A stretch of 64,000 nt of DNA from NCBI RefSeq assembly GCF_900142725.1, contig NZ_FRBW01000001.1, forward strand, positions 496,001-560,000, read 5' to 3'. Each line of letters opens with the position of its first letter. The stretch's first letter is position 1. The notes beneath the pieces are model-generated. The model saw nothing but the letters and a program-made list of their open reading frames with translations, ran no database searches and was not told the origin of the DNA. Of the stretch, positions 43,691 through 53,563 are shown piece by piece. The stretch comes from Roseibium suaedae (GTDB lineage: Bacteria > Pseudomonadota > Alphaproteobacteria > Rhizobiales > Stappiaceae). A program made the translations under genes and the position numbers.

Positions 43691-45349
43691 TCAGCGTTGA
43701 CGGGTTGCCCAGTCCGGATGGATCCAGGGCTGCGCATTGGATCTTGGCAGCATTCCTTTGCCCAGAATGTGATCGGCGGCCTTTTCACCGACCATGATCG
43801 ACGGGGCGTTCAGGTTGCCATTCGTGATTTGCGGGAAAATCGAGCTGTCCGCAACCCTGAGGCCTTCCACGCCGATCACGCGGCACTCCGGATCGACCAC
43901 CGCGAGCGGGTCGTTTGCCGCGCCCATCTTGCAGGTGCCGCAGGGATGATAGGCGCTTTCGACATGCTCCTTGATGAAGTCATCGAGTTCCGCATCGGAC
44001 TGGACCGCTGACCCTGGCTGGATCTCCTTGCCCCTATAAGGCGTGAAAGCATCCTGGCCGAAGATCTCGCGGGTCAGACGGATGGCCGTGCGGAAATCCG
44101 CCCAGTCGTCTTCATGGGACATGTAGTTGAAGAGGATCGACGGTTTCTCGCGCGGATCAGCTGACGTCAGCTCAACCCGTCCCCGGGATTTCGACCGCAT
44201 CGGGCCCACATGGGCCTGGAAACCATGGCCTTCTGCCGCTGCCTTGCCGTCGTAGCGCACGGCAAAGGGCAGGAAATGGTACTGGATGTCCGGATACTGG
44301 ACACCTGCTCCGGACCGGATGAAGGCACAGCTTTCAAAATGGTTCGACGCACCGAGGCCGCGACCCTGCAGCAGCCATTGCAGGCCGATGAGGCCCTTGG
44401 AAATCAGGTTCCAGTGCTTGTAGAGCGTGATCGGCTGCAGGCAGGCCTGCTGGATGTAGAGCTCCAGGTGGTCCTGGAGATTCTGGCCGACGCCCGGTCT
44501 GTCTGCCAGCACGTCGATCCCGTGGGCATGAAGATGCGCTGCCGGGCCAATGCCGGACTGCAGCAGCAGTTTGGGCGAATTGATGGAGGATGCCGCCAGA
44601 ATGACCTCGCGGCCAGCGCGTACGCTCTGGATCTCGCCGCCGATCTCATATTCCAGGCCGCTTGCCTTGTTGCCCTCAAAGAGGACACGGCGGGCCAGGG
44701 CTCCCTTGATGAGCTGCAGGTTGGGACGTTTGAGGGCAGGTTTCAGATAGGCATTGGCAGCAGACCAGCGGCGGCCCTTATAGACCGTCATCTCCATGTC
44801 GCCGAAGCCTTCCTGCCGGGAGCCGTTATAGTCTTCGGTCAGGCCATAGCCGGCTTGGCTCCCGGCAGTTTTGAAGGCATCGAACAGCGGGTTCCACTTG
44901 GTGCCGCGGGTGACATGCAAGGGGCCGGAGGTTCCGCGCCACCCGGCTTCGCCGCCGTGGCTTGTTTCCATTCGCTGGAAATAGGGCAGCACATCCTGAT
45001 AGGACCAGCCGGAGGCGCCCATGTCCTGCCAGGTGTCGTAATCGAGCGCATGTCCGCGCACATAGACCATACCGTTGATGGATGAAGACCCGCCGATCAC
45101 CTTGCCTCTCGGGGTCGCAAGCTTGCGCCCGCCGAGGTGCGGTTCGGCTTCGCTTTCAAAGCCCCAGTCATAGCGGGACATGTTCATCGGATAGGACAGG
45201 GCCGCAGGCATCTGGATGAACGGACCCGCGTCCGTGCCACCAAATTCCAGCAGCAGCACCCGGATGGACGGGTTCTCGGACAAGCGATAGGCGAGGGCGC
45301 ATCCGGCAGATCCGGCGCCCACGATGATATAATCGTAGATATCTGTCAT
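43691..45349 (-). CDS. betA: choline dehydrogenase
   Basis: 552 residues of the FAD-dependent GMC oxidoreductase family, oxidising choline to betaine aldehyde at the membrane. FAD motif '[22 protein letters not shown]', GMC signature '[22 protein letters not shown]' and the active-site '[13 protein letters not shown]' are present. Its ATG overlaps the betI stop by four bases. Confidence 0.97.
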   Translation of the reverse strand: MTDIYDYIIVGAGSAGCALAYRLSENPSIRVLLLEFGGTDAGPFIQMPAALSYPMNMSRYDWGFESEAEPHLGGRKLATPRGKVIGGSSSINGMVYVRGHALDYDTWQDMGASGWSYQDVLPYFQRMETSHGGEAGWRGTSGPLHVTRGTKWNPLFDAFKTAGSQAGYGLTEDYNGSRQEGFGDMEMTVYKGRRWSAANAYLKPALKRPNLQLIKGALARRVLFEGNKASGLEYEIGGEIQSVRAGREVILAASSINSPKLLLQSGIGPAAHLHAHGIDVLADRPGVGQNLQDHLELYIQQACLQPITLYKHWNLISKGLIGLQWLLQGRGLGASNHFESCAFIRSGAGVQYPDIQYHFLPFAVRYDGKAAAEGHGFQAHVGPMRSKSRGRVELTSADPREKPSILFNYMSHEDDWADFRTAIRLTREIFGQDAFTPYRGKEIQPGSAVQSDAELDDFIKEHVESAYHPCGTCKMGAANDPLAVVDPECRVIGVEGLRVADSSIFPQITNGNLNAPSIMVGEKAADHILGKGMLPRSNAQPWIHPDWATRQR

Positions 45350-45975
45350 TGGCTTTTGGGACTGCCGGTTGCGCCGGCTGCTGCGTCCTTTCCGGCATGA
45401 AGCCTGATTTGTGTTTCAACATAGTCCTCGACCATGGCGATGGCGGTTTCCCGGTCGCTCGGGCCGTCGGACAGCGCCTGGCGGATCCAGACGCCGTCGA
45501 TCATGGAGGCAGTGCCTTCCGCAGCAATCAAGGCCAGTTCGCGCGGCATGAAGGCGCGCAGGTTGTAGGTCAGATTGCTGCGCAGCCGTGCGGAATAGAT
45601 CGTCAACACCCGTTGGCTGCTCCGGGTTGTGCGGGCCTGGGTATAGAAAGCCAGCCAGGCCGCGATGACCGACGGGCGGAACTGGGCGGGAGAGAAATTG
45701 CCGTCAATGATTGCGGAGATCCGCTCTCTTGGTGTTTTTGCCTTTGCCAGCCGCTGGCGGATGCCGTCGCTGAGGTCTCGCAGAAGCTGACCCATGGTGG
45801 CGGCAAGAAGCTGGTCCTTGGAGCCGAAATAGTGATGCGCGAGGGCAGGGGAGACGCCGGCTTTCTTTGCAATCTGTGCAACGGTCACGTCACAGAAGCC
45901 CTTCTCGTGGATTGCGTCCACGGTGGCTTCTATAAGGCTCTTCCGCCTGATGACTTCCATTCCGACTTTGGGCAT
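45346..45975 (-). CDS. betI: choline-responsive TetR-family repressor BetI
   Basis: 209 residues from the ATG giving '[18 protein letters not shown]', the classic BetI N-terminus (the frame extends further up but without homology). The HTH is '[27 protein letters not shown]'. The ligand domain carries '[29 protein letters not shown]'. It represses the bet genes unless choline is present. A strong candidate operator lies 33 bp upstream of the start. Confidence 0.96.
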   Translation of the reverse strand: MPKVGMEVIRRKSLIEATVDAIHEKGFCDVTVAQIAKKAGVSPALAHHYFGSKDQLLAATMGQLLRDLSDGIRQRLAKAKTPRERISAIIDGNFSPAQFRPSVIAAWLAFYTQARTTRSSQRVLTIYSARLRSNLTYNLRAFMPRELALIAAEGTASMIDGVWIRQALSDGPSDRETAIAMVEDYVETQIRLHAGKDAAAGATGSPKSQ

Positions 45976-46007
45976 GCCGAACTCCAGATAACCCGGGCAA
46001 TTTATTT

Positions 46008-46027
46008 TTGATTGATCAGTCAATCAA
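46008..46027. promoter_or_regulatory. BetI operator
   Basis: A perfect 20-bp inverted repeat: arms TTGATTGA (46008-46015) and TCAATCAA (46020-46027) around TCAG. Sequence, length and position match BetI sites known upstream of bet operons. It lies in the 244-bp region between betI and choX and may control both directions. Confidence 0.88.
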
Positions 46028-46118
46028 TAAAAAACTTGAAATCCTTGTCCTAAAATGTTTGCCTTAGCGCGAAATCGACGGCTGAAACCGCTTCGGGGTG
46101 GTCAGAGCTGGTTGCATT

Positions 46119-46136
46119 CCCATGTTCTGACATGGG
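46119..46136. promoter_or_regulatory. second dyad in the betI-choX region
   Basis: CCCATGT (46119-46125) and ACATGGG (46130-46136) are perfect 7-bp arms around TCTG, about 85 bp before the choX start. It is unrelated in sequence to the BetI site, so it may bind another regulator or form a leader hairpin. Confidence 0.35.
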
Positions 46137-46219
46137 TCGAGGCGGCCACTTGTCTAGCGTCCCCGGCATGTTGACGCCATAGCCGTGCACTGGAATTTAT
46201 GAAAACAGGAGGATCTTCC

Positions 46220-47158
46220 ATGAACCTTGTTGCCAAGCTGGCCACTGGGGTTGCGATGACTTTTGCCCTGACTGCAGGTGCCCATGCCGCTGAGCCGGAA
46301 AGCTGCCAGACTGTGCGGTTCTCGGATGTGGGCTGGACCGACATCACCGCGACAACGGCCGCGACAACTGTGGTTCTGGAAGCCCTCGGCTACAAGACCG
46401 AAACGACTGTCCTTGCTGTGCCGATCACCTATGCTTCGCTGAAGAACGGTCAGATCGACGTGTTCCTCGGCAACTGGATGCCCACGATGGAAGGCGATAT
46501 CGCTGCATTCCGCGAGGAGGGCAGTGTCGAGACCGTGCGTGCCAACCTGCATGGCGCGAAATATACGCTGGCTGTGCCGAAATACACCTATGACAAGGGT
46601 CTGAAGACTTTTGCCGATATTGCCAAGTTCAAGGATGATCTGGACGGCAAGATCTATGCGATTGAGCCGGGCAATGACGGTAACCGGTTGATCCTCGATA
46701 TGGTCGACAAGGATACCTTCGGCCTCAAGGGGTTCGACGTTGTGGAGTCTTCCGAGCAGGGCATGCTGGCCCAGGTTGCGCGCAGCGAAAAGCGCAACAA
46801 GGACATCGTCTTCCTCGGCTGGGAGCCGCATCCGATGAACGCCAATTTCGAGATGGCTTATCTGGATGGTGGCGATGATGTCTTCGGTCCGGACTATGGC
46901 GGGGCCACTGTCTATACCAACGTTCGCAAGGGCTACGTCGCCGAGTGCCCGAATGTCGGCAAGCTGCTGCAGAACCTCGAGTTCACCCTGCCGATGGAAA
47001 ACGAGATCATGGGTGCTATCCTGAACGACGGCAAGGACGGCAAGGATGCCGCCCGCGAATGGCTGAAGAAGCACCCGGACGTCTATGGTGTCTGGCTTGA
47101 TGGCGTGACCACGTTCGATGGCTCTGCAGGTCTCGATGCGGTGAAGAAGGCCCTCTGA
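46220..47158 (+). CDS. choX: choline ABC transporter substrate-binding protein
   Basis: 312 residues of the OpuAC/ProX-like family. A Sec signal peptide (KLATGVAMTFALTAGAHA) precedes a mature chain with 'VRFSDVGWTDITATTAATTVVLEALGYKT', 'DVFLGNWMPTMEGD' and 'DIVFLGWEPHPMNANF'; these carry the Trp/Asp residues that make the choline-binding aromatic cage in S. meliloti ChoX. The ATG has CAGGAGG directly upstream; the earlier in-frame ATG at 46199 overlaps that site and is unlikely. Confidence 0.94.
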   Translation: MNLVAKLATGVAMTFALTAGAHAAEPESCQTVRFSDVGWTDITATTAATTVVLEALGYKTETTVLAVPITYASLKNGQIDVFLGNWMPTMEGDIAAFREEGSVETVRANLHGAKYTLAVPKYTYDKGLKTFADIAKFKDDLDGKIYAIEPGNDGNRLILDMVDKDTFGLKGFDVVESSEQGMLAQVARSEKRNKDIVFLGWEPHPMNANFEMAYLDGGDDVFGPDYGGATVYTNVRKGYVAECPNVGKLLQNLEFTLPMENEIMGAILNDGKDGKDAAREWLKKHPDVYGVWLDGVTTFDGSAGLDAVKKAL

Positions 47159-47193
47159 CTTCGGGACATTATCCTGAAATCATGCATTTGAAG

Positions 47194-47220
47194 TGCCGCG
47201 CCGGTCTGTCCGGTGCGGCA
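47194..47220 (+). other. hairpin between choX and choW
   Basis: TGCCGC-G-CCGG (47194-47204) pairs with CCGG-T-GCGGCA (47210-47220), one G-T pair, loop TCTGT. No T-run follows, so it probably protects the choX 3' end and lowers expression of the membrane genes. Confidence 0.6.
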
Positions 47221-47275
47221 GTCCCGGTGATCCCAGGCAAGGGGAAATCCGGAAATATTCCTGGAGATCCGAGTT

Positions 47276-48124
47276 TTGGACTGGCTGATTGATCACAAGA
47301 TCCCCATTGGAGCCTGGGCAAAGGCCCTGGTGGATTGGCTGACAGACAACGCCTATTGGGTGTTCGACGGCATATCCGTCGCTCTTGAAAGCATGATCGA
47401 TGGCATCTTGTATCTCCTGCAGGCGCCCCATCCGCTCGTGATCGTCGCGCTGGCCACCGGTCTTGCCTATCTTGTCCGGCGCAGCCTGTCCTTTCCTGCC
47501 TTTGTCGCTGTTGCACTGCTTCTGATCATCAATCAGGGCTACTGGACCGAGACAACGGAAACGCTGGCCCTGGTCATCGCTTCCACATTCGTCTGTGTCT
47601 TGATCGGCGTGCCGATCGGTGTGGCCGCCGCTCACCGCCCCAGGCTCTATCTCGTCATGCGCCCGATCCTGGACATGATGCAGACCATCCCGACTTTCGT
47701 GTATCTGATCCCGGCGCTCATTCTCTTCGGTCTCGGCATGGTGCCGGGTCTTGTCGCGACGGTGATCTTCGCCATTCCCGCGCCGATCCGTCTGACCCAG
47801 CTTGGTGTTTCCACGACTCCGACCCATCTTCTGGAAGCCGGGCAGGCCTTCGGGGCGACCAAGTCCCAGATCCTCTGGAAAATCGAGCTGCCCTATGCGC
47901 TGCCGCAGATCATGGCAGGCCTGACCCAGACCATCATGCTGTCCCTTTCCATGGTGGTGATCGCCGGTATGGTTGGCGCGCCGGGTCTTGGCACGGAGAT
48001 CGTCCGTGCGTTGGGCCGGGCTGATATCGCCAAGGGCTTTGAAGTGGGCGTCGCCATCGTCCTGATTGCCATTATCCTGGACCGCTTTTTCCAGACCCGG
48101 GACGGTAAGGGAGCGCAGGGATGA
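47276..48124 (+). CDS. choW: choline ABC transporter permease
   Basis: 282 residues, about six membrane helices after an amphipathic N-terminus. The permease loop 'HLLEAGQAFGATKSQILWKIELPYALPQIMAGL' and 'LDMMQTIPTFVYLIPALILFGLGMVPGLVAT' are typical of ProW/ChoW. The TTG start fits the homologous N-terminus 'MDWLIDHKIPIG', with GGAG upstream. It overlaps choV by four bases. Confidence 0.93.
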   Translation: MDWLIDHKIPIGAWAKALVDWLTDNAYWVFDGISVALESMIDGILYLLQAPHPLVIVALATGLAYLVRRSLSFPAFVAVALLLIINQGYWTETTETLALVIASTFVCVLIGVPIGVAAAHRPRLYLVMRPILDMMQTIPTFVYLIPALILFGLGMVPGLVATVIFAIPAPIRLTQLGVSTTPTHLLEAGQAFGATKSQILWKIELPYALPQIMAGLTQTIMLSLSMVVIAGMVGAPGLGTEIVRALGRADIAKGFEVGVAIVLIAIILDRFFQTRDGKGAQG

Positions 48125-49149
48125 CCAGACCGATCGTAAGCCTGAAGTATGTCGATATTGTCTTTGGCGACAAGCCCGCTTCCGCTCTGCCCCTGATCGA
48201 CAAGGGTGCGACCCGTGAGGAGATCCAGGCGCAGACTGGCCAGACCCTTGGGGTGGCGGGAGCGAATTTCGATATCAACGAGGGCGAGGTCATCGTTCTC
48301 ATGGGCCTGTCCGGATCAGGCAAGTCCACCTTGCTGCGCGCCGTCAACGGTCTCAATCCGGTCATTCGCGGTGCAGTCGAAGTGGGGGACGGGGACAGCG
48401 TGATCAATCCGGCCGATTGCTCTGCCGAGGAGCTGAAGGCCCTCCGCCGCCGCCGCATCGCCATGGTGTTCCAGCAATTTGCCCTGCTGCCCTGGCGCAC
48501 AGTTGCCGAAAATGTCGGTTTCGGTCTGGAGCTTGCCGGCGTCCGGGAACGGGAGCGGCGTGCAAGGGTCGAGGATCAGCTGAAGCTTGTCGGCCTGGAC
48601 GGCTGGGGAGGAAAATATGTTCACGAGCTCTCCGGCGGCATGCAGCAGCGCGTGGGACTTGCCCGGGCCTTTGCCACTGAGGCTCCTATCCTGTTGATGG
48701 ATGAGCCTTTCTCAGCGCTTGACCCGTTGATCCGCGACCGTCTTCAGGACGAGCTTCTGGACCTGCAGAAAAGCCTCAACCGGACCATCATTTTCGTCAG
48801 CCACGATCTGGACGAAGCCGCCAAGATCGGTTCGCGCATTGCGATCATGGAAGGCGGGCGGGTGATCCAGCTCGGCACGCCGCAGGAAATCGTGCGCAGG
48901 CCTGCAACGCCTTATGTCGCGGATTTCGTTGGGCACATGAACCCGCTGAACGTGCTGCGCGCCAAGGATGTCATGGCAGATCTTGCAGGCATGCCTGTGC
49001 CGTCAGATGCCGCAACTTGTGCGCCGGATGCGCCCTTGCGCCAGGTCATCCGGCAGAAGCAGGACATGTGTGGCGATATCTTCGTCATGGGAACTGCAGG
49101 GCCGGTGGGCCGCATCACGGAAGCTGACATTCTCTCCTGCCTCTCCTGA
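48121..49149 (+). CDS. choV: choline ABC transporter ATPase
   Basis: 342 residues of the ProV/ChoV quaternary-amine group, with the characteristic N-terminal stretch before Walker A ('[27 protein letters not shown]'), Walker [10 protein letters not shown], '[14 protein letters not shown]' Q-loop, signature [10 protein letters not shown], Walker B '[13 protein letters not shown]' and 'FVSHDLDEA'. The ~70-residue tail contains a short CBS-like end. It completes choXWV, which supplies BetA and BetB with choline. Confidence 0.95.
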   Translation: MTRPIVSLKYVDIVFGDKPASALPLIDKGATREEIQAQTGQTLGVAGANFDINEGEVIVLMGLSGSGKSTLLRAVNGLNPVIRGAVEVGDGDSVINPADCSAEELKALRRRRIAMVFQQFALLPWRTVAENVGFGLELAGVRERERRARVEDQLKLVGLDGWGGKYVHELSGGMQQRVGLARAFATEAPILLMDEPFSALDPLIRDRLQDELLDLQKSLNRTIIFVSHDLDEAAKIGSRIAIMEGGRVIQLGTPQEIVRRPATPYVADFVGHMNPLNVLRAKDVMADLAGMPVPSDAATCAPDAPLRQVIRQKQDMCGDIFVMGTAGPVGRITEADILSCLS

Positions 49150-49299
49150 CAGGGCGAATGAATGGGCCGGGCGGTCTCGGCTGGTTGGTCAGGAAGTGCT
49201 TGAGTTTCCGTCTCCGGCTCTTACCATCTGGGTCAGAGTGCGTTCGCCGCTCGGTTCACTTCTTTCCGCTTCCCCGCCTGATCAAGGAATTTGCCGCAG

Positions 49300-50022
49300 G
49301 TGACTGAAGATCCGTTCCGCCATCATCCTGCCCTGCGCGGCAAGATCGTTCCTGCTGACCAGTCGACCTACAGGACACGCGATTTCAGTGATCTGGATGA
49401 AAGGCTGAAGCAAAACGGCCTGCCGCAAATCATGCGGCGCAGCGATGAGAACCGGGAAGCCTCCCGCCGTGCCACGCTCGCCGGGCGGGAAGGGCAGGAC
49501 ATGTGGGTCTTTGCCTACGGGTCGCTGATGTGGGAACCGGCGTTTCATTTTTCAGAAGTGCGCCGGGCGCATCTGGACGGATATCACCGCCGCTTCTGCC
49601 TTCGGTCCGAATATGGCCGGGGAACGCCGGGGTGCCCAGGCCTGATGGCAGGTCTCGACAAGGGCGGATCCTGTGATGGCCTCGTGTTCCGCATTCCGGC
49701 GGAAATCGCCGAAGAAGAGAGCCATTTTGTCTGGCGCAGGGAAATGCTCTTCTTTTCCTACGTGCCCGAGTTCCTGCCTGTTGGAACAAGGCAGGGCCCG
49801 GTTGAAGCCCTGTCCTTTGTGGTCAATCCGGACAATCCGTTGCTGCTGCCGCCGATGAGCCTGGAGGAAACAGCCCGCATCATTGCACGGGCAGAAGGGC
49901 ATCTGGGGCCGAACATCGACTATGTCGAGAAACTGGCCGATGCCTTCGAGCTGTTGGGCATCGAGGATCCGGAGCTGTTCGCGCTGAGAGCAAAGGCGCG
50001 GGCCTACAAGTCCGCGCCATAA
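49300..50022 (+). CDS. ChaC-like gamma-glutamylcyclotransferase
   Basis: 240 residues. The ChaC fold is marked by 'DMWVFAYGSLMWEPAFHF' (substrate loop), 'HRRFCLRSEYGRGTPGCPGLMAGLDKGGSCDGLVFRIP' and a Glu-rich helix. Family members release 5-oxoproline from glutathione or other gamma-glutamyl compounds. The GTG start is chosen because AAGGAA lies 11 bases before it; a TTG three codons upstream is almost on top of that site. The ~60-residue N-terminal extension before the fold is longer than usual. It follows choV after 150 bp and is not clearly part of that operon. Confidence 0.87.
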   Translation: MTEDPFRHHPALRGKIVPADQSTYRTRDFSDLDERLKQNGLPQIMRRSDENREASRRATLAGREGQDMWVFAYGSLMWEPAFHFSEVRRAHLDGYHRRFCLRSEYGRGTPGCPGLMAGLDKGGSCDGLVFRIPAEIAEEESHFVWRREMLFFSYVPEFLPVGTRQGPVEALSFVVNPDNPLLLPPMSLEETARIIARAEGHLGPNIDYVEKLADAFELLGIEDPELFALRAKARAYKSAP

Positions 50023-50095
50023 GCGGGTTCGGGGCGATGCGGCTTCCGGTTTGCCGCCCGGCAAACTCTTGAAAACAAGAGATGTGACCCGAGGG

Positions 50096-50596
50096 TCAGC
50101 GCTTCAGGCTGGACAGGAAGCTCAGCATGTCGCGATCCGACTTGCCGTTGCTTGAGGCAATCTCGGCCATGCTCTGGTCAACACTCGCAGGAGGCATGCC
50201 TGCATCCGAGAGCTTTGCAGTCAGCTCGGCAGGTTCCAGTCCGTAAAGCGGAGCGATGACCGAGACTTGTGCAGCCTGGACCTTGCGCATGATCCCCACC
50301 AGCGGGTTGCCGCCGCCGCCTTCACCTTCGCTCGGCATGAAGAAGATGGCGGAAGCTGCGAGCGAGACCACCAGGGCAATCAGCATCGGCAGGCGCTTGA
50401 AGTAGGAAACGAAAGGTCGCCAGTTTTTCCAGACATGCAGAACGAATGGCAGGATCAGCACCATGCTGAGCCACTCGTGCATGCCGTGAAAGGCAGATGG
50501 GCCGACGTGGAAGAAAAGGGCGATGCCCGAGATCAGGGAGACCAGAAACAGGCCGGTGGTGAAGGGGGTGGCATATTTGGAAAAGAGTTTTGACAT
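50096..50596 (-). CDS. DUF4405-like membrane protein
   Basis: 166 residues. The first ~90 contain three membrane helices with histidines ('HVGPSAFHGMHEWLSMVLILPFVLHVWKNW'), a pattern of cytochrome b561-like DUF4405 proteins in which such histidines may bind haem. The C-terminal ~70 residues are soluble and end in a short helical repeat-like region ('EPAELTAKLSDAGMPPASVDQSMAEIASSNGKSDRDML'). Function is unknown; a redox or sensing role is only a guess. Confidence 0.75.
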   Translation of the reverse strand: MSKLFSKYATPFTTGLFLVSLISGIALFFHVGPSAFHGMHEWLSMVLILPFVLHVWKNWRPFVSYFKRLPMLIALVVSLAASAIFFMPSEGEGGGGNPLVGIMRKVQAAQVSVIAPLYGLEPAELTAKLSDAGMPPASVDQSMAEIASSNGKSDRDMLSFLSSLKR

Positions 50597-50744
50597 GGCT
50601 TGCGTCTCTGTTGCGTTCGGTTTCCCGGATATGCAGCAGTCCGTTGTGCATGTCTTCCGTAAAAGCCCATAAGTTACAAACTATTACACTTTGGCTCTGC
50701 TTGGTTACGATTGAGCTGCATCTGACGTCCAGTTCAAATGAAAC

Positions 50745-50794
50745 AGGCTACGCCCTCGCGGGCGAAGCCTGAATACATGAAATTTACTTTCATG
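50745..50794 (-). terminator. stem-loops between the iron alcohol dehydrogenase and the DUF4405 gene
   Basis: Two dyads lie side by side: AGGCT-A-CGCCC (50745-50755) with GGGCG-A-AGCCT (50760-50770, one A-A mismatch), and CATGAAA (50776-50782) with TTTCATG (50788-50794). They follow the alcohol dehydrogenase stop on the - strand. The outer one runs into GTTTCATTTG, so termination is likely though not textbook. Confidence 0.5.
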
Positions 50795-50810
50795 TTTCTG
50801 AAGTGAAGCC

Positions 50811-51974
50811 TCAGACTTCGCCGCTCATCGCCTTGTCGAAGATCGTGAGCGCGCCGTCCTTGGTCAGTTCGACCGGATTGCCGCCTGCGGTCGGGTCGAC
50901 GATGGCCATCTCCGCGATCAGGTCGCGCTTGGCATCATCCACGTTCAGGCCGGAAAGCGTGTGCGGTACGCCGAGGTCTTCCCGCAGCTTGAGCACGGCT
51001 TCAAGGACACCCTGATAGCCGTTTTTGAAACCCAGGAAGCCGGCAAGACGTTCGAACTTCTGCTCGATGGCGGGCTTATTGAACTGCAGCACATAGGGCA
51101 TGAAGACTGCGTTGGTCATGCCATGATGCGTGTCATAGAGCGCGCCGACCGGGTGGGACAGGGAGTGGATGGCGCCAAGACCCTTCTGGAAGGCGACAGC
51201 GCCCATGGCCGCCGCGCTCATCAGATGGCCGCGGGCTTCCAGATCGGAACCGTCAGCAACGACCTTCGGCAGGTTTTCAAACACCAGCCGCATGCCTTCC
51301 AGCGCAATACCTTCCGACATCGGGTGATAGAAGGGCGAGGAATAGGCTTCCAGGCAATGGGCCAGCGCATCCATACCGGTGCCGACGGTGATGATCCGGG
51401 GCATCTTGGAGGTGAGTTCCGGGTCACAGATCACCACGGCAGGCAGCATCTTCGGATGGAAGATCACCTTCTTGGTATGGGTCGCGGAATTGGTGACCAC
51501 ACCGGCGCGGCCGACTTCCGAGCCCGTGCCTGCCGTGGTCGGAACGGCGACGATGGGGGCAATGCCTGCCGGATCGGCGCGGGTCCACCAGTCACCGATG
51601 TCCTCGAAGTCCCAGATTGGCCGTGACTGACCTGACATGAAGGCAATCAGCTTGCCGGCATCAAGACCGGAGCCGCCGCCAAAGGCGATCACACCGTCAT
51701 GACCACCGGCCTTGTAGGCAGCAACACCAGCCTCGACATTCTTGTCGATCGGGTTCGGCTTCACATCGGAGAAAACGGCAGCGTCCAGACCGGCGGCCTT
51801 CAGGCTGGCGATCGCGTCGGCGACCATCGGCAGGGAGGCAAGGCCGGGGTCGGTGACGAGCAGCGGCTTCTTCATGCCTGCGGCCTTGACGGCGTCGGGC
51901 AGTTCCTTGATCCGGCCAACGCCGAAACGGACGGAAGTGGGATAGGACCAGTTGACGGAGGGAAGGGTGGTCAT
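50811..51974 (-). CDS. iron-containing alcohol dehydrogenase (group III)
   Basis: 387 residues. NAD-binding 'DGVIAFGGGSGLDAGKLIAF' and metal-binding 'MDALAHCLEAYSSPFYHPMSEGIALEG' and 'LGAIHSLSHPVGALYDTHHG' (Asp/His ligands) are intact. It oxidises an alcohol to an aldehyde in the cytoplasm. I chose the ATG for 'MTTLPSVNWSYPTSVRFG' and not the upstream open frame, which covers a repeat. It is the last gene of the RpiR-linked operon; paired with the aldehyde dehydrogenase before it, it should convert a primary alcohol to a carboxylate. Confidence 0.93.
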   Translation of the reverse strand: MTTLPSVNWSYPTSVRFGVGRIKELPDAVKAAGMKKPLLVTDPGLASLPMVADAIASLKAAGLDAAVFSDVKPNPIDKNVEAGVAAYKAGGHDGVIAFGGGSGLDAGKLIAFMSGQSRPIWDFEDIGDWWTRADPAGIAPIVAVPTTAGTGSEVGRAGVVTNSATHTKKVIFHPKMLPAVVICDPELTSKMPRIITVGTGMDALAHCLEAYSSPFYHPMSEGIALEGMRLVFENLPKVVADGSDLEARGHLMSAAAMGAVAFQKGLGAIHSLSHPVGALYDTHHGMTNAVFMPYVLQFNKPAIEQKFERLAGFLGFKNGYQGVLEAVLKLREDLGVPHTLSGLNVDDAKRDLIAEMAIVDPTAGGNPVELTKDGALTIFDKAMSGEV

Positions 51975-52054
51975 GGCGGTTCTCTTAATCAGCCAAGAGG
52001 GAAACGGTAAGGACCGGATGGTGTCCGGTGCAGGTTTGGGGGCTGCGGATTGCT

Positions 52055-52152
52055 CCCCTCTCCCCATTGGGGAGAGGGGCTGGGGGTGAGGGGAAGAGCC
52101 TCAATTTGTTGAATTCCCCCTCACCCCGGCCCTCTCCCCCTGGGGGAGAGGG
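52055..52152. repeat. composite palindromic intergenic repeat (~100 bp)
   Basis: CCCCTCTCCCC-ATT-GGGGAGAGGGG (52055-52079) and CCCTCTCCCCC-T-GGGGGAGAGGG (52130-52152) are two perfect hairpins. The segments between them (52080-52093 and 52116-52129) are nearly complementary, giving a cruciform-like mosaic. Such C/G-biased CTCTCCCC...GGTGAGGGG units are widespread between genes in proteobacteria. It separates the aldehyde and alcohol dehydrogenase genes. Confidence 0.8.
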
Positions 52153-52174
52153 AGCCAACCGCAGCGCCTTTTCG

Positions 52175-53563
52175 TCAGTGTTCCACGCGGAAGTGGAAGG
52201 ACTTCGGACGGGTCAGGTTGTGGAAGCCGATTTCGGAAAGAGCTGCGCCCTTGCCCGTGTCCTTCACGCCTGTCCAGACAAGAGCCGGATCCAGATAGTC
52301 ACAGCGGTTCATGAAGACCGTGCCGGTCTCGATCTGGTCAGCGATGCCGGCGGCCGCATCGACGTCCTCGGTCCACAGCGACGCGGTCAGGCCATAGGGG
52401 CTGTCGTTCATCAGCTGAAGCGCTTCCGCATCGTCCTTCACCTTCATGATGCCGACGACCGGACCGAAGCTTTCCTCGCGCATGACGGACATCTGGTGGT
52501 CGACATTGGTCAGGACTTGCGGCGCAAGGTAGGGTGTGCCTTCCTTGTTGGCCTCGAAGCTGGATACATCGATATGGGCCTTCGCGCCCTTGCGCAGGGC
52601 TTCCTCGGTCTGCTCGCGCACCCAGGCGGCAAAGCGGGCCTGAGCCATCGGCCCGAGGGTGGTGGCTTCATCCAGCGGATTGCCCAGCTTGTATTGGCTG
52701 GTCAGGTCCACGAAACCGTCGACGAACCGGTCATAGAGGCTCTCGTGCACATAGACGCGCTCGATGCCGCAGCAGCACTGGCCGGAATTGTAGAAGGCGC
52801 CATCGACCAGATTGCCGACAGCGTAATCGAGATCCGCGTCCGCGCGCACATAGGCCGGATCCTTGCCGCCGAGCTCCAGGCCCAGGGTGGCGAAGGTGCC
52901 TGCCAGAGCCTTTTCGATGGCCCGGCCGCCGGCAACGGAGCCGGTGAAGTTGACATGGTCGATCAGGCCGGAGCCGAGCAGCTTCTCGGTGCCGCCGTGC
53001 GTGAGAACGATGTTCTGGAACACGCCCTTCGGCAGACCGGCGGCTTCAAAAGCCTTGGCGAGGCGCTCGCCGACCAGCAGCGTCTGGGCAGCATGCTTCA
53101 GGATGATGACGTTGCCTGCCATCAGTGCCGGCATGATCGTGTTGATCGCCGTCATGAACGGGTAGTTCCAGGGCGCGATCACCATGACGATGCCGAGCGG
53201 CACACGCTTCAGATAGCGCTTGAAACCCGGCTTGTCGGTGCGCTCGATATCCGCAAGCGCTTCCGCGGCAATGTTGGCGCAATAGGTGGTGCGCTCGATG
53301 GTGCCACCCAGTTCGCCGCCGTAGCGGACCGGACGGCCCATCTGCCAAGCCAGCTCCGTGACGACTTCGTCATTCATGGCCTTCAGTGCGTCGAGCGCCT
53401 TCAGGCAACATGCAATGCGGTCTTCCAGGGGAACAGCGGCCCAGGACGCCTGGGCAGTCCGGGCGGTGGTGACCACCCGGCTGACGGCGGCCTCATCCAG
53501 AGCGGGCCGCTCGGCATAGATGCTGCCGTCCACCGGGGATATGAGCTTGATCGTTTCAGACAT
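52175..53563 (-). CDS. NAD-dependent aldehyde dehydrogenase
   Basis: 462 residues. Cofactor-binding 'IAPWNYPFMTAINTIMPALMAGNVIILKHA', catalytic Glu in 'LGLELGGKDPAYVRADADLD' and the Cys region 'FYNSGQCCCGIERVYVHE' (three consecutive Cys) are present. It is closest in style to the succinate-semialdehyde/gamma-glutamyl-aminobutyraldehyde type. It lies between the glutamine-synthetase-like ligase and the iron alcohol dehydrogenase, which suggests oxidation of a gamma-glutamylated aldehyde. Confidence 0.92.
   Translation of the reverse strand: MSETIKLISPVDGSIYAERPALDEAAVSRVVTTARTAQASWAAVPLEDRIACCLKALDALKAMNDEVVTELAWQMGRPVRYGGELGGTIERTTYCANIAAEALADIERTDKPGFKRYLKRVPLGIVMVIAPWNYPFMTAINTIMPALMAGNVIILKHAAQTLLVGERLAKAFEAAGLPKGVFQNIVLTHGGTEKLLGSGLIDHVNFTGSVAGGRAIEKALAGTFATLGLELGGKDPAYVRADADLDYAVGNLVDGAFYNSGQCCCGIERVYVHESLYDRFVDGFVDLTSQYKLGNPLDEATTLGPMAQARFAAWVREQTEEALRKGAKAHIDVSSFEANKEGTPYLAPQVLTNVDHQMSVMREESFGPVVGIMKVKDDAEALQLMNDSPYGLTASLWTEDVDAAAGIADQIETGTVFMNRCDYLDPALVWTGVKDTGKGAALSEIGFHNLTRPKSFHFRVEH

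Noticed and set aside
49300-50022. ChaC-like protein as the missing hydrolase of the gamma-glutamyl pathway
   Set aside because: It is on the opposite strand, not in the operon, and ChaC enzymes release 5-oxoproline mainly from glutathione; the FGase-family gene is a better positional candidate.
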